Source of the DNA: Hoylesella loescheii DSM 19665 = JCM 12249 = ATCC 15930
Lineage (GTDB): Bacteria > Bacteroidota > Bacteroidia > Bacteroidales > Bacteroidaceae
DNA: 64,000 bases
Assembly: GCF_000378085.1 (NCBI RefSeq)
Contig: NZ_KB899216.1
Location: 62,001 to 126,000 of the forward strand
Direction: 5' to 3'
Made by a program: the position numbers and the translations under genes. The notes under the pieces are model-generated. The model searched no databases and had not been told where the DNA came from. It saw nothing but the letters and a program-made list of their open reading frames with translations. This document shows positions 37,801 through 46,801 of this stretch, piece by piece (the stretch's first letter is position 1; each line of letters starts with the position of its first letter).

Positions 37801-38427
37801 ACCTCGTTCACAAATGGGGGTAACGTAACGCCACAACCACTCTTCGTGGCCAAGATTTCGGATAAAGATGGACTGAACGCAGCGGGCAGTGGCATTGGGC
37901 ACGATATGCAATTGGTTATCGATGGCAACATGAACAAGACCTATAACCTGAACGACCACTTCGCGTTCGACTTTGGTTCGTACACCGCAGGTACGGTAAT
38001 GTTCAACATTCCCACGCTATCGCCTGGCAAACATAAGCTTCAATTTAGGGCCAGCGACGTGCAAAACAACACGTCGCAAGTAACGCTCGACTTTAACGTG
38101 GTGGGTGGATTGATGGCCGACAACATTTGGATAGACGCCACCGACAACCCCGCACGCACCTCAACCACCTTCATCGTGAGCCACGACATGGGTAACACGC
38201 CCATAGATGTTACGATTGAGGTGTTTGACATGACAGGAAAACTATTGTGGGCAGGTGAAGAACGAGGCGCGCAAACTGTGGGTAACTACACCCGAACATG
38301 GGATTTGGTGTGCACAGATGGGCATGTTCTCTCGGCGGGTGTTTACCTTTATCGGGCCAAAGTGGCTGCGCAAGGCTCTTCTAAGACATCAAAAGCACGC
38401 AAACTTATTGTGCAAGGCAAGCGATAA
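34876..38427 (+). CDS. porU: Type IX secretion system sortase PorU
   Basis: 1183 residues, usual length for PorU. Signal peptide about 1-22 (MQAQ). A long beta-rich N-terminal region precedes the gingipain-like C25 peptidase domain (about 430-830): YLLLFGDCAWDNRM, DVAVGRFPVVHSDDARTMVDK, MNYVGHGRTDQISHE with His688 and LWITASCDIMPFD with Cys721, the expected His/Cys catalytic pair. The C-terminal domain ends in a sorting-signal-like sequence (GVYLYRAKVA...ARKLIVQGKR). PorU removes the C-terminal signal of T9SS cargo at the cell surface and attaches the cargo to anionic LPS. porV follows 212 bp downstream. Confidence 0.95.
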   Translation: MSKYIRSAISLLFLMASFAMQAQRFFNLTYDQVRVDSILPHFGYAIPLTGNYQDSIYTVSIVYPEFAEMTRADIVNYNANWGKQLPEMPLLDQRVVLDRKQAILNIGFCPLVFRNNRYQMLVGFMLKVEAKALKRTHRKTLAVTRATPKAGRYADNSVLATRRWAKIRVPASGVYQITENLIKQAGFNDINKVKVYGYGGNLQNERLDGVELQAKDDLKEVPTCLIGGKRLFYAKGPVSWSSVSATVRTRNPYSDYGYYFLTQSDGEPLRVDESAFLNAFYPSADDYHSLHEVDNFSWYPGGRNLFENTPISRGTKKSYTIDAPVADVGGSITVSLSAGTATRANISLNGERLGEINVSIPTQYDKGNKADFYANIVRFAAKNEVTIEVTEGGPARLDFISIATSKPRSAPDLYAATIPAPQYVHNITSQNLHAHGAADMVIVIPTSQKLRQEAERLKVFHEKHDGMRVRIVPADELYNEFASGTPDANAYRRYLKMLYDRAENEANQPKYLLLFGDCAWDNRMKTADWRTASVDDYLLCFESEDSFNEITCYVDDGFFTLLDDGEGVNLERSDLQDVAVGRFPVVHSDDARTMVDKTIAYAQNANAGAWQNTIMFMGDDGNQNLHMSDANRMADSVAVEHPQYLIKKVMWDMFKREASATGHSYPEVTNIIKQQQAAGALVMNYVGHGRTDQISHESVLRLNDFKAFSNANLPLWITASCDIMPFDGAVPTIGEAAVLNKNGGAVAFFGTTRTVYAYYNQRINMAYLHFLFSENGGKPMTFGEAQRLAKNYMITDGQDQTTNKLQYSLLGDPALAINKPTARVVVDSINGTPVQAATLPALTAGKVNSIVGHIEGHANFAGVVTATVRDRKQRLVGRLNNESKDDGADTPFTYTDRLNTIFNGADSVRNGKFKLNFAVPRDVDNDSGTGLVTLYAVNKDRTIRAHGYSERFTIGGGALGANDSIGPSIYCYLNSTSFTNGGNVTPQPLFVAKISDKDGLNAAGSGIGHDMQLVIDGNMNKTYNLNDHFAFDFGSYTAGTVMFNIPTLSPGKHKLQFRASDVQNNTSQVTLDFNVVGGLMADNIWIDATDNPARTSTTFIVSHDMGNTPIDVTIEVFDMTGKLLWAGEERGAQTVGNYTRTWDLVCTDGHVLSAGVYLYRAKVAAQGSSKTSKARKLIVQGKR

Positions 38428-38588
38428 ACGGGGATGGAGGGTGAAACAACAAAGCATGTATGCGCAAGAAATTGTATGTGTTTCGACCCCTCTTGACAAT
38501 AAACCCCGCAATGTTACGTTTATAAAGCGAACAAAGAAACAAACGTTTTGTTAAGCGTAATGTGCAACGCCAAGTCTGTCGAAGCAGT

Positions 38589-38623
38589 CTTGTCAACTCG
38601 TTAAGTCGTAAACTTGTCAACTA
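38589..38623. repeat. 24-bp tandem motif CTTGTCAAC before porV
   Basis: CTTGTCAACT occurs at 38589 and 38613, 24 bp apart, ending 17 bp before the porV ATG. It matches the pair before porU. A single CTTGTCAACTA also precedes the VOC gene near 47014. Confidence 0.55.
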
Positions 38624-38639
38624 AATAAAGAATAAATAA

Positions 38640-39827
38640 ATGACCACATTTAAACGTATAGCCCTTGTCTGCACGCTCGCCATATCGGCAACAACAGCTT
38701 GGGCCGACGACAAAAAAGAAATATTCAACCCCGTAAGAAGCTCGGTGACCTCGCAAACCATTGCCCCCGATGCCCGCTCGGCAGGTTTGGGCGACGTTGG
38801 AGCAGCAACGGATGCCGACGTTTATTCGCAGTTTTGGAACCCCGCCAAATATCCTTTCGCCATCTCGAGGGCTGGTGTGGGACTGAGTTATACGCCTTGG
38901 TTGCGCCAATTGGTTAACGATATAGGCCTGGCTTACATGTCGGGCTACTACCGTATAGGCGATTATGCCGCCATATCGGCAGGCATCCGTTACTTCTCTT
39001 TGGGTGAAGTGTCAACCTACGACGGAAGTGGTGGCTCGGGTTCAGCACCAACACTCACCATCCGACCTTACGAAATGTCGGCCGATGTGGCATATTCGTT
39101 GATGTTAAGTGAGAAGTTCTCTATCGCCGCAGGTGTGCGTTGGATATACTCCGACCTAACTTACAGCTACACCGACAATACTACTCCAGGTTCGGCTTTT
39201 GCTGCCGACCTCGGCTTGTACTACCAAAACTACGTTAATATCGGACAACGCGAATGCCAATTGGGTATCGGTATGAACATATCTAATATTGGTAGCAAGA
39301 TTACTATGGGCGAAGATGCCAACAGCGAGTTCATCCCCACCAACCTCCGTTTGGGTGCTTCGCTGATGATTCCCATAGACGAATACAATCGTTTCACTAT
39401 CGCCGCCGATGCCAACAAATTGTTGGTGCCCACTTATCCACATCAAAACGAGGGTGAATCGACCGAAGATTACCAACGCCGTGTTCAAAAAGATTATTAC
39501 GATGTGTCGTCTATCGGTGGCATATTTAAGAGCTTTGGCGACGCGCCAGGTGGATTTAAGGAAGAATTAGAAGAGATAAACCTAAGCGTGGGAGCAGAAT
39601 ATGTGTACCATGATCAGTTTAGTGTGCGTGCTGGATATCATCACGAAAGCGCCAATAAGGGAAATAGAAAGTACTTTACGGTGGGTGCAGGTTTCAAGAT
39701 GAGTGCCTTTACACTCGACGCTGGTTATGTTATCGCCACGGCCAAGAGCAATCCGCTGGACCAAACCATGCGTTTTTCGCTCACGTTTGACATGGACGGG
39801 TTGAAAGATTTGTTTAAACGCAGGTAA
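38640..39827 (+). CDS. porV: Type IX secretion system outer-membrane protein PorV
   Basis: 395 residues. Signal peptide about 1-22 (TTAWADD). The PorV/LptO signature follows: VTSQTIAPDARSAGLGDVGAATDADVYSQFWNPAKYPF, then a FadL-like 14-strand barrel (GVRWIYSDLTYSY, LGIGMNISNIGSKITMG, YHDQFSVRAGYHHESANKGNRKYFTVGAGFKM) ending LDQTMRFSLTFDMDGLKD. PorV shuttles folded cargo from the Sov channel to the attachment complex with PorU. The order porU-porV is conserved in Bacteroidales with a T9SS. The other T9SS genes are not in this window. Confidence 0.95.
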   Translation: MTTFKRIALVCTLAISATTAWADDKKEIFNPVRSSVTSQTIAPDARSAGLGDVGAATDADVYSQFWNPAKYPFAISRAGVGLSYTPWLRQLVNDIGLAYMSGYYRIGDYAAISAGIRYFSLGEVSTYDGSGGSGSAPTLTIRPYEMSADVAYSLMLSEKFSIAAGVRWIYSDLTYSYTDNTTPGSAFAADLGLYYQNYVNIGQRECQLGIGMNISNIGSKITMGEDANSEFIPTNLRLGASLMIPIDEYNRFTIAADANKLLVPTYPHQNEGESTEDYQRRVQKDYYDVSSIGGIFKSFGDAPGGFKEELEEINLSVGAEYVYHDQFSVRAGYHHESANKGNRKYFTVGAGFKMSAFTLDAGYVIATAKSNPLDQTMRFSLTFDMDGLKDLFKRR

Positions 39828-39833
39828 GTTATT

Positions 39834-40103
39834 GAGTTTTTTTAGTTGGTGAGTTATTGAGTTTCTGAGGTTGTAAATTTCGGAGTTTGCGAGTTAATAG
39901 GCTTAAAAACTCACCCATTCAAAACCTTATAAACTAAACATCTCAATAACTTACCAACTAAAAAACTCGAAAACTTACCCTCTAAGAACTCATCAATTCA
40001 CAACCTCATCAACTAAAAAGCTCAATAACTCACTCACTCATAACTTACCAACTCATAACCTCATCAACTAAAAAACTCAATAACTCACCCACTCACAACC
40101 TCA
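39834..40103. repeat. AACTCA-rich low-complexity repeats with internal inverted repeat, before ispF
   Basis: Nearly the whole gap consists of variants of CTCAATAACTCACC and ACCTCATCAACTAAAAA. Arms at 39834-39861 and 39942-39968 are inverted (GAGTTTTTTTAGTTGGTGAG versus CTTACCAACTAAAAAACTC). A 55-bp direct duplication starts at 40004 and 40059. The array runs up to the ispF start codon. Confidence 0.7.
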
Positions 40104-40107
40104 AAAT

Positions 40108-40587
40108 ATGAATTACAGGATAGGTTTCGGATACGACGTACACCGCTTGGTGGAAGGTAGGGAACTATGGTTGGGCGGCATACGCATAGATCATACCGTG
40201 GGTTTGCTAGGCCATAGCGATGCAGATGTTCTGATACACGCCATCTGCGACGCACTTTTGGGAGCGGCAAACATGCGTGACATTGGCTTCCATTTTCCCG
40301 ATACGGCCAACGAAACATTAAATATGGATAGTAAGGTGATACTCGAAAAGACCGTAGCACTTATCGCCACGAAGGGTTATCGTGTAGGTAATATAGACGC
40401 TACGGTATGTGCCGAGCAACCTAAAATCAATCCCCACATACCCGCCATGCAACAATGTATGGCCCAGTTGATGGGTGTAGACCCCGACGCAGTATCTATC
40501 AAAGCCACCACTTCTGAACGGATGGGCTTTGTTGGACGACAAGAAGGCATGGCCGCATACGCCACAGCATTGATCGAGAAGGTGTAA
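40108..40587 (+). CDS. ispF: 2-C-methyl-D-erythritol 2,4-cyclodiphosphate synthase
   Basis: 159 residues, normal length. It converts CDP-methylerythritol 2-phosphate to the cyclodiphosphate with release of CMP in the MEP isoprenoid pathway. Motifs: RIGFGYDVHRL with zinc ligands Asp9 and His11, GLLGHSDADVLIHAICDALLGAA with the third ligand His, and KATTSERMGFVGRQEG near the C-terminus. The start is ATG 40108, immediately behind the low-complexity repeats. No other MEP gene is close, and no terminator was found behind it. Confidence 0.97.
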   Translation: MNYRIGFGYDVHRLVEGRELWLGGIRIDHTVGLLGHSDADVLIHAICDALLGAANMRDIGFHFPDTANETLNMDSKVILEKTVALIATKGYRVGNIDATVCAEQPKINPHIPAMQQCMAQLMGVDPDAVSIKATTSERMGFVGRQEGMAAYATALIEKV

Positions 40588-40963
40588 ATGGGGTAAGGGC
40601 GAGGCTCGTTTGCTCTCTGCCAAGTGGTTTTCTGCATGCTGTCTTTAATGTCTTTTGCTGTTTGTTCGTGTAGACTTGCGTTGTTAGGCATCACTTGCCC
40701 GCAGGTGTTATACGTGTTTCCCATCGGTGGAAATATGCCTATAAGAAACTGATTGCAGAAATTACGCCTCTTCCAACCATCATTTCTTGTTGCCCTTTTT
40801 TCGCATCATTTACATATTTTACAGGATAAATGCCGTGCTCTCGCCTTTTTTGCTTACTTTTGCAAGAAAGGAATTGCACCGGTCTTGACGGCAAAATGTT
40901 CGCCCAAAGCAATGCCGAACCGCGCCCAAAGACCACGAGAATAAAGTATTAAACGTACATGCC
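40588..40963. other. Gap between ispF and nadK with a -7 box
   Basis: No gene is recognised. TACTTTTG at 40855-40862 matches TAnnTTTG and lies 102 bp before the nadK ATG, giving nadK and the genes behind it a promoter of their own. Confidence 0.45.
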
Positions 40964-41884
40964 ATGCCCAGCCATCCCATAAAGATAGCCATCTTTGGCA
41001 ACGAATGTCAGCACCACAACGAGCAAGCCATCGCCCGTGTAGTGCGATGTTTGGCGCAGCGCAACGCCGAAACATACGTCGATAAGCCGTTTCTCAACTT
41101 TCTTCGGCGAAACAGCAACCTGCCCACATACCCCCTAACGCCTTTCACGGGCAACGATTTCGATGCCCAACTAGCCCTCTCGTTGGGGGGCGATGGTACG
41201 TTTTTGAAAGCCGCAGGTAGGGTAGGGCACAAGCAAATACCCATCGTGGGCATCAATATGGGCCGTTTAGGGTTTCTTGCGGGCATACCTGCAAGCGAGG
41301 CCGAAGATGCTTTAAACGACATCTTCGATGGTAACTATAAGATAGAAGAACATGCCGTGATGATGGTGGAAGCAGGAAACGAATCCTTTGGAGGAAACCC
41401 TTTCGCCGTGAACGACATTGCTATACTGAAGCGCGATGATGCTTCGATGATAACAATAGGTGTGTGTGTAGACGGTGAACGCCTTGTAACCTATCAGGCC
41501 GACGGACTTATCGTGGCCACGCAAGCAGGTTCTACGGCCTATAACCTTTCCAATGGCGGTCCGATAGTTGTGCCAGGAACCAACGCCCTTTGTCTTACTG
41601 CTGTGGCACCGCATAGCTTGAACGTGCGACCCATCGTGTTGCCGGGTAACGTTGAATTGCATTTGCGCGTAGAAAGTAGGTCGCACAACTACCTCATTGC
41701 TATCGACGGACGAAGCACCAAGCTTGTGCAAGGCACGGAAATACGTATCAGCAAAGCGCCATACGTGGTGAAAATGGTTCGACGAAACAGCCAAACCTAC
41801 TTTGCAACGTTGAGAAACAAGATGATGTGGGGCGCTGATAACCGCAACCACGACACACAAGGCGACGCCTCGGAAGAGCCCTGA
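40964..41884 (+). CDS. nadK: NAD kinase
   Basis: 306 residues. It phosphorylates NAD to NADP with ATP or polyphosphate, in the cytoplasm. Motifs of the family are intact: LGGDGTFLKAA (GGDG loop), PIVGINMGRLGFLAGI, NDIAILKRD, YQADGLIVATQAGSTAYNLSNGGPIVVPG, and LCLTAVAPHSLNVRPIVLPG. The start ATG 40964 puts about eight residues before the conserved IAIFGN. It is followed after 131 bp by an ABC exporter gene on the same strand. Confidence 0.96.
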   Translation: MPSHPIKIAIFGNECQHHNEQAIARVVRCLAQRNAETYVDKPFLNFLRRNSNLPTYPLTPFTGNDFDAQLALSLGGDGTFLKAAGRVGHKQIPIVGINMGRLGFLAGIPASEAEDALNDIFDGNYKIEEHAVMMVEAGNESFGGNPFAVNDIAILKRDDASMITIGVCVDGERLVTYQADGLIVATQAGSTAYNLSNGGPIVVPGTNALCLTAVAPHSLNVRPIVLPGNVELHLRVESRSHNYLIAIDGRSTKLVQGTEIRISKAPYVVKMVRRNSQTYFATLRNKMMWGADNRNHDTQGDASEEP

Positions 41885-42015
41885 TGCCCTCTGTCTGAAC
41901 CTTTCGAGCACCCAAAAGAGTAGGCTCCAAACGCGAGCCCAATGATAAAGTACGAACGAAAAAGCCTGCATCGGTTGGTAACCACGCAAGCTTCATTCTC
42001 CCAAAATATTTAGAA

Positions 42016-43698
42016 ATGCGATTAAAATCACTGCTTAGAATACCCGATAACAAATACTCGGCCAAGACCATCCTTCAATGGTTGTGGTTGGCATGGAATG
42101 GCAATAGGCTTCAAGCGATGATCAATGCCTCTATCGGCGTGTTGCAAGTGATCGTGAGTTTGGCGCAGGTGTGGGCCGTGAAGCGTGCCATCGACGTGGC
42201 TTCGGGACAGCTTCCCGGCTCCATTTATTGGGCCGTGGGCGTGATGGGACTATTTATCCTGGCCGATTTTTCACTCTCGATAGCCAGCACTTGGGTAAGA
42301 AACCTCTTGGGAATAAAGGCGCAGAACCGCATGCAACAGCGTATGCTCGACCGGCTTCTTAAATCGCAATGGCACGGACGCGAAACTTTTCACTCGGGCG
42401 ACGTACTTAACCGACTTGAACAAGACGTGAATCAAGTGGTTACTTTCCTAACCGAAACCATCCCGTCATCGCTCTCTGTGTTTGCCATGTTTGTGGGTGC
42501 GTTCTGCTATCTCTTTGCCATGGACCACGTTTTGGCTGTAGTTATCGTAGCCATACTACCTATATTCGTGCTGGCTAGTCGTACTTACGTGGGCCAGATG
42601 CGACGATTGACCCGCAAAGTACGCGATTCTGACAGCAAAGTACAAAGCGTTTTGCAGGAAACCATTCAGAACCGCATGCTCATTAAAACGCTTGAAAGCG
42701 ACAACATGATGGTGAACAAGCTGGGCGAAACCCAAAGCGAACTGCGCCAACACGTGGTGCGTCGAACGCTTTTCTCCGTCTTTTCTACCGTTGTTCTTAA
42801 CTTCGGCTTTGCCCTTGGCTATCTAGTGGCCTTCCTTTGGGCTGCTATTCGGTTGGCCGACCATACGCTGACGTTTGGTGGTATGACTGCTTTCTTACAG
42901 CTAGTGAACCGTATTCAGAACCCTGCACGTAACCTAACGAAGCTAGCTCCTGCCTTTGTGGCGGTGTTTACAGCGGCCGAACGACTGATGGAACTTGAAG
43001 AAAATCCGCTTGAACAGCAAGGAGAGCCCGAATATATAGATGCTCCTTGTGGGCTGAGGTTTAACGACGTGACCTTCGCTTATAGCGACCGAGAGCGCAA
43101 TATCGTGCAAAACCTAAGCTTCGACTTTAAGCCTGGCAGCTGCACAGCCGTGCTTGGCGAAACGGGTGCAGGCAAAACCACCCTCATCCGTATGCTTTTG
43201 GCGCTGGTTTCGCCCTCCCAAGGCAGCGTGCACATATATAACAACGATGGTGTTTCGCGAGAACTTACGCCCCTGATGCGTTGTAATTTCGTCTATGTTC
43301 CGCAAGGAAACACCCTCATGAGCGGAACAATCCGCGACAATTTACGTCTAGGCAACATCGCCGCCACCGACGAAGAGATGATTGCTGCACTGCATAAGAG
43401 TTGCGCCGACTTTGTGATGGAACTGCCACATGGGCTAGATACGATATGTAGTGAGGCTGGTGGCGGACTAAGTGAAGGGCAGGCGCAGCGCATAGGCATT
43501 GCTCGCGCACTGCTAAGAGACCGTAGTATTATGCTTTTTGATGAGGCCACCAGTGCCCTAGATCCTGATACCGAACGCCAATTGCTAAGCAACATCTTAG
43601 CGTCGCGCGATAAAACCATTATCTTTATCACCCATCGACTGGCCGTGGTAGACTATTCCGACCAAACACTTCGGTTGGAAAGGCTGGAAGCAAACTAA
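42016..43698 (+). CDS. ABC exporter, fused permease and ATPase
   Basis: 560 residues. Residues about 20-310 carry the type I exporter membrane domain with six predicted helices (e.g. SIYWAVGVMGLFILADFSLSIA, VFAMFVGAFCYLFAMDHVLAVVIVAI, FGFALGYLVAFLWAAIRL). The nucleotide-binding domain spans about 330-555: Walker A GETGAGKTT, Q-loop YVPQGN, signature LSEGQAQR, Walker B SIMLFDEATSALD and H-loop ITHR. It is a half-transporter that would work as a homodimer. The substrate (lipid, peptide or drug) cannot be deduced. A lipoprotein gene follows 21 bp downstream. Confidence 0.92.
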   Translation: MRLKSLLRIPDNKYSAKTILQWLWLAWNGNRLQAMINASIGVLQVIVSLAQVWAVKRAIDVASGQLPGSIYWAVGVMGLFILADFSLSIASTWVRNLLGIKAQNRMQQRMLDRLLKSQWHGRETFHSGDVLNRLEQDVNQVVTFLTETIPSSLSVFAMFVGAFCYLFAMDHVLAVVIVAILPIFVLASRTYVGQMRRLTRKVRDSDSKVQSVLQETIQNRMLIKTLESDNMMVNKLGETQSELRQHVVRRTLFSVFSTVVLNFGFALGYLVAFLWAAIRLADHTLTFGGMTAFLQLVNRIQNPARNLTKLAPAFVAVFTAAERLMELEENPLEQQGEPEYIDAPCGLRFNDVTFAYSDRERNIVQNLSFDFKPGSCTAVLGETGAGKTTLIRMLLALVSPSQGSVHIYNNDGVSRELTPLMRCNFVYVPQGNTLMSGTIRDNLRLGNIAATDEEMIAALHKSCADFVMELPHGLDTICSEAGGGLSEGQAQRIGIARALLRDRSIMLFDEATSALDPDTERQLLSNILASRDKTIIFITHRLAVVDYSDQTLRLERLEAN

Positions 43699-43719
43699 AC
43701 CAATGAGGCAGCAATTCGC

Positions 43720-44673
43720 ATGAACGCAGCATCCACACAACGCCCTAAACGTGCCCCGCACATGCCCTTTGCCCTGCTCGTGGCATTGGTTTTGCTCCTT
43801 GGTGCATGCTCTGGCCAACGACAAAAACCCGTTCGTGCCCTTTATTATTGGAGCACCACCTTTGTGAACGACAGTTTGAAACGCCAATTCTACAAGGCGC
43901 ATAACGTGCAAAGGCTATACATACGCTATTTTGATGTGGTGAAGAAAAACGGCCAAGAACCATTACCCAACGCCACCATCACCTTCAACGACTCTGTACC
44001 ACAGGGCATCGAGGTGGTGCCCACCGTGTTTATCACCAACGATTGCATGCGCCAGCCACCCCAGTTTGCCAAACAATTGTGGCAGCGCATACGCCAAATG
44101 AACGAAACCCACGGCGTGAAGAACGTGAAAGAGATACAAATTGACTGTGATTGGAGTAAGCAAACGCAAGACATTTACTTTCAGTTTCTGCGCCAATTGC
44201 ATCAACTTGTCGCCAAAGAAGGTATTAAACTCTCGGCCACCATTCGTCTTCATCAACTTGGCATGCAAGCTCCACCCGTCGATAAGGGCACATTGATGCT
44301 CTATAACACGGGCGATTTTCGGCAGTTGGCTTACCAAAAGCCCATTCTCGACCCAGATGTGGTGCGCCGTTACATTGGTCCACTGCGTTCGTATTCGCTT
44401 CCGCTCAACACCGCTTACCCGCTGTTTAGGGTTCGTGCGCTGTTTCGCAACGGCAAGTTTGTTGGATTGATACACACCAAAGACGAATATCCCGTGCTGC
44501 CAACCGATACCATTGCCGTGCGCGAAACCACCCTTGCCGACCTGCAAAGCGTGCAACGCCTCATTAACGAGCAACATCCCGAGGCGCACAATGAGATTAT
44601 TCTTTACGATATTAGCAATCGCAACCTCACCAAATATTCATCCAGCACTTATGAAAAGATTTATAATCCTTAG
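43720..44673 (+). CDS. Uncharacterised lipoprotein, possibly with a TIM-barrel-like domain
   Basis: 317 residues. A signal sequence (MPFALLVALVLLLGACSGQ, from Met15) ends in a lipobox with Cys29; start at ATG 43720 or 43762. The mature part has VRALYYWSTTF, VQRLYIRYFDVV, GIEVVPTVFITNDC, VKEIQIDCDWSKQTQ, IKLSATIRLHQLG and GTLMLYNTGDF: regularly spaced strands like a beta/alpha barrel with an Asp-rich strand (QIDCDW), as in putative glycosidase-like proteins. Function unknown. It follows the ABC exporter by 21 bp and overlaps the next gene by 23 bp, so the three are probably co-transcribed. Confidence 0.78.
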   Translation: MNAASTQRPKRAPHMPFALLVALVLLLGACSGQRQKPVRALYYWSTTFVNDSLKRQFYKAHNVQRLYIRYFDVVKKNGQEPLPNATITFNDSVPQGIEVVPTVFITNDCMRQPPQFAKQLWQRIRQMNETHGVKNVKEIQIDCDWSKQTQDIYFQFLRQLHQLVAKEGIKLSATIRLHQLGMQAPPVDKGTLMLYNTGDFRQLAYQKPILDPDVVRRYIGPLRSYSLPLNTAYPLFRVRALFRNGKFVGLIHTKDEYPVLPTDTIAVRETTLADLQSVQRLINEQHPEAHNEIILYDISNRNLTKYSSSTYEKIYNP

Positions 44674-46795
44674 CCTCACAGCTTGCTTACTGCTTGTTGC
44701 CAACAAGGCATGGGCTTGCGCAGGCGGAGATTACGGACACTATGCAGAGGTGTTCAACATCTATTCGCACACCTATACGTACGACAATAGCGAACGCCTG
44801 ATGCAGTATTGGATAAACTACACGGGCGATCGAACACCGCTAAGCGGCAAGTGGAAAGAAGAACGCTACTACCCATTGAGCTATTTCTTCGAGAAAGATT
44901 GTGCCCGATTGTTTGCCGCAGCAAAGAAGAAACACGACGAAGAAATGCTGCTCTACCTGCGCCAGACCATCAAATACAATAAGATTTGTGACGATATGCA
45001 AAACCGTTGGGATTATCCCAGCGCCGAAGAGTTGGCTCAACGTCGCAAAACGCTGCTTGGCATTCAACGTGCAGCTAAGGCCTACCGTGGCGAACGCTTA
45101 AAGGCGCAGTTCTCCTTATTATATATGCGCGCCAACCTCTTGCTCAAACAATATCAGGCCAACCAAGAATATTGGGTGCTGGTGGCATCTAAATATCCAG
45201 CCAGTGTGTTCAAGGATATGATGCACAGCCTGTATGCCAACGCCATTCTCAACCTAGGGCAGTGGCGAAAGGCATGCGACATCTATGCCAAACAAGGCGA
45301 CTGGGAGAGTGTTGAGTGGGCTATGCGCAACTATCGAAACCCTGCTGGTATCAGGCGCATATACAAAGAAGACCCCAATTCGCCAACCTTGGCCTATCTC
45401 TTACAGTATTACGTAAATGGCGGATATGGTTGGGAATATTCGTATAACAGGTACAACGAGGATAGTAATGATTTTTATGCCAACTTGAGAGAGACCGAAG
45501 AGTTTGCACAATTTATAGAAACAGAAGTGCTGACCAACCGCAACGTATCGGATAAGGCGATGTGGAAGGCTGCCGAAGCTGTGCTCTATTTCTACGCGAA
45601 AAAGTTCGACGTGGCGTATAAATGTGCCCAAGAGGCGCTAAAGCTTAATGGCTCGAAACGTTCGAGACACAGCGCGCGTTGCGTGGCATTCCTTACCTCT
45701 ACGCGAAGTCGGTCTTTGGACGAGGCATACTCTACCTATCTCGTGGGAGAAATACAATGGCTCATTGCCCGAGCGATAGAAAAAGAGTCTAACAACTATT
45801 ATGCCGGTGATGCCAGCTATTACCAAACCGTGCTAGACCATGTGATGTACAACTATCTCATACCGCGTTATGAGGTAGAGGGTACAACCAACGAGCGACT
45901 TGCTCTCATGGCTTTGCTGGATGGGGCATATAATATTAGAGGAACCGAAGAGGATTCGGAGTTGCCCAACATCCCTTATTCTTTGGATTATGTAAGCGCC
46001 CTCGACTCGGTTAGTGCATCGCAGTTGGTAGCCTATTACGAGTATTTAAACTCGAACGTAACCGACCCTTTGCAGCGTCTAGCCCTGATAAAGGCCAACA
46101 AAAACGCTGAATACTTCAACGAATTGATCGGAACGGCCTATCTGCGAGAAGGCGAATTTGCCGCCGCCATACCTTACTTAGAGAAGGTTAGTGTGGCTTT
46201 TATCAACAAGCGAGGTTATAGCAGCGAAGCCAGAGGAACTGATTTTACCCTCGACAGATGGTTTACACGCAGACCCTATCCCAAGGAAGCGGACACCAAA
46301 GCACCACTAACGGAAAACCCCAAACTGAAATATTGTCGCGACATGGTGCAGCTTCAAAGTCGCTATCGCCTTGCCCGAAACAAAGAAATACAAGCCCAGC
46401 TGGCCTATACCCTTGCTTCTCGCTACTTCCAAGCGTCCATCTACGGCGACTGTTGGTATCTTACAAGAGATTACCTGAGCCGTTCCGATTCGGTACGTAC
46501 ATACGAGATGGACTTCGTTTCGGAAACCATCACTTATTTGAGGCAAAGCCAAGAGAGCAAAAAGGGCGACTTAAAACTTAAAAGTCTCTTTGCTTTGGCA
46601 CACGTGGTCTATGCTCCACCCACAGCATTTGTTATGCTTGACCATGGCTCTTGGTTCGAAGGACTGGACGATTACGGACCTGTACTCGTTCTGTATAAAG
46701 AGTTGGCCGAGTATGTAAAAACTTTAAAGAAACAGCCCGATTACATTACGCAGTGCGACATACTGCAAGAGTTTATCTCAACAAAGATGAATTAG
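44651..46795 (+). CDS. Uncharacterised exported helical-repeat protein
   Basis: 714 residues from ATG 44651, which yields a clean signal peptide (MKRFIILSLTACLLLVANKAWA); an in-frame ATG at 44513 would lengthen it by 46 non-signal residues and overlap the previous gene by 160 bp. The mature protein starts CAGGDYGHYAEVFN and is largely helical with TPR-like segments (FSLLYMRANLLLKQYQANQEYWVLVASKYP, NAILNLGQWRKACDIYAKQGDWESVEWAM, YFYAKKFDVAYKCAQEAL). No enzyme motif is visible. It overlaps the lipoprotein gene by 23 bp, pointing to a joint role. A strong terminator follows. Confidence 0.82.
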   Translation: MKRFIILSLTACLLLVANKAWACAGGDYGHYAEVFNIYSHTYTYDNSERLMQYWINYTGDRTPLSGKWKEERYYPLSYFFEKDCARLFAAAKKKHDEEMLLYLRQTIKYNKICDDMQNRWDYPSAEELAQRRKTLLGIQRAAKAYRGERLKAQFSLLYMRANLLLKQYQANQEYWVLVASKYPASVFKDMMHSLYANAILNLGQWRKACDIYAKQGDWESVEWAMRNYRNPAGIRRIYKEDPNSPTLAYLLQYYVNGGYGWEYSYNRYNEDSNDFYANLRETEEFAQFIETEVLTNRNVSDKAMWKAAEAVLYFYAKKFDVAYKCAQEALKLNGSKRSRHSARCVAFLTSTRSRSLDEAYSTYLVGEIQWLIARAIEKESNNYYAGDASYYQTVLDHVMYNYLIPRYEVEGTTNERLALMALLDGAYNIRGTEEDSELPNIPYSLDYVSALDSVSASQLVAYYEYLNSNVTDPLQRLALIKANKNAEYFNELIGTAYLREGEFAAAIPYLEKVSVAFINKRGYSSEARGTDFTLDRWFTRRPYPKEADTKAPLTENPKLKYCRDMVQLQSRYRLARNKEIQAQLAYTLASRYFQASIYGDCWYLTRDYLSRSDSVRTYEMDFVSETITYLRQSQESKKGDLKLKSLFALAHVVYAPPTAFVMLDHGSWFEGLDDYGPVLVLYKELAEYVKTLKKQPDYITQCDILQEFISTKMN

Positions 46796-46801
46796 CTATC
46801 G

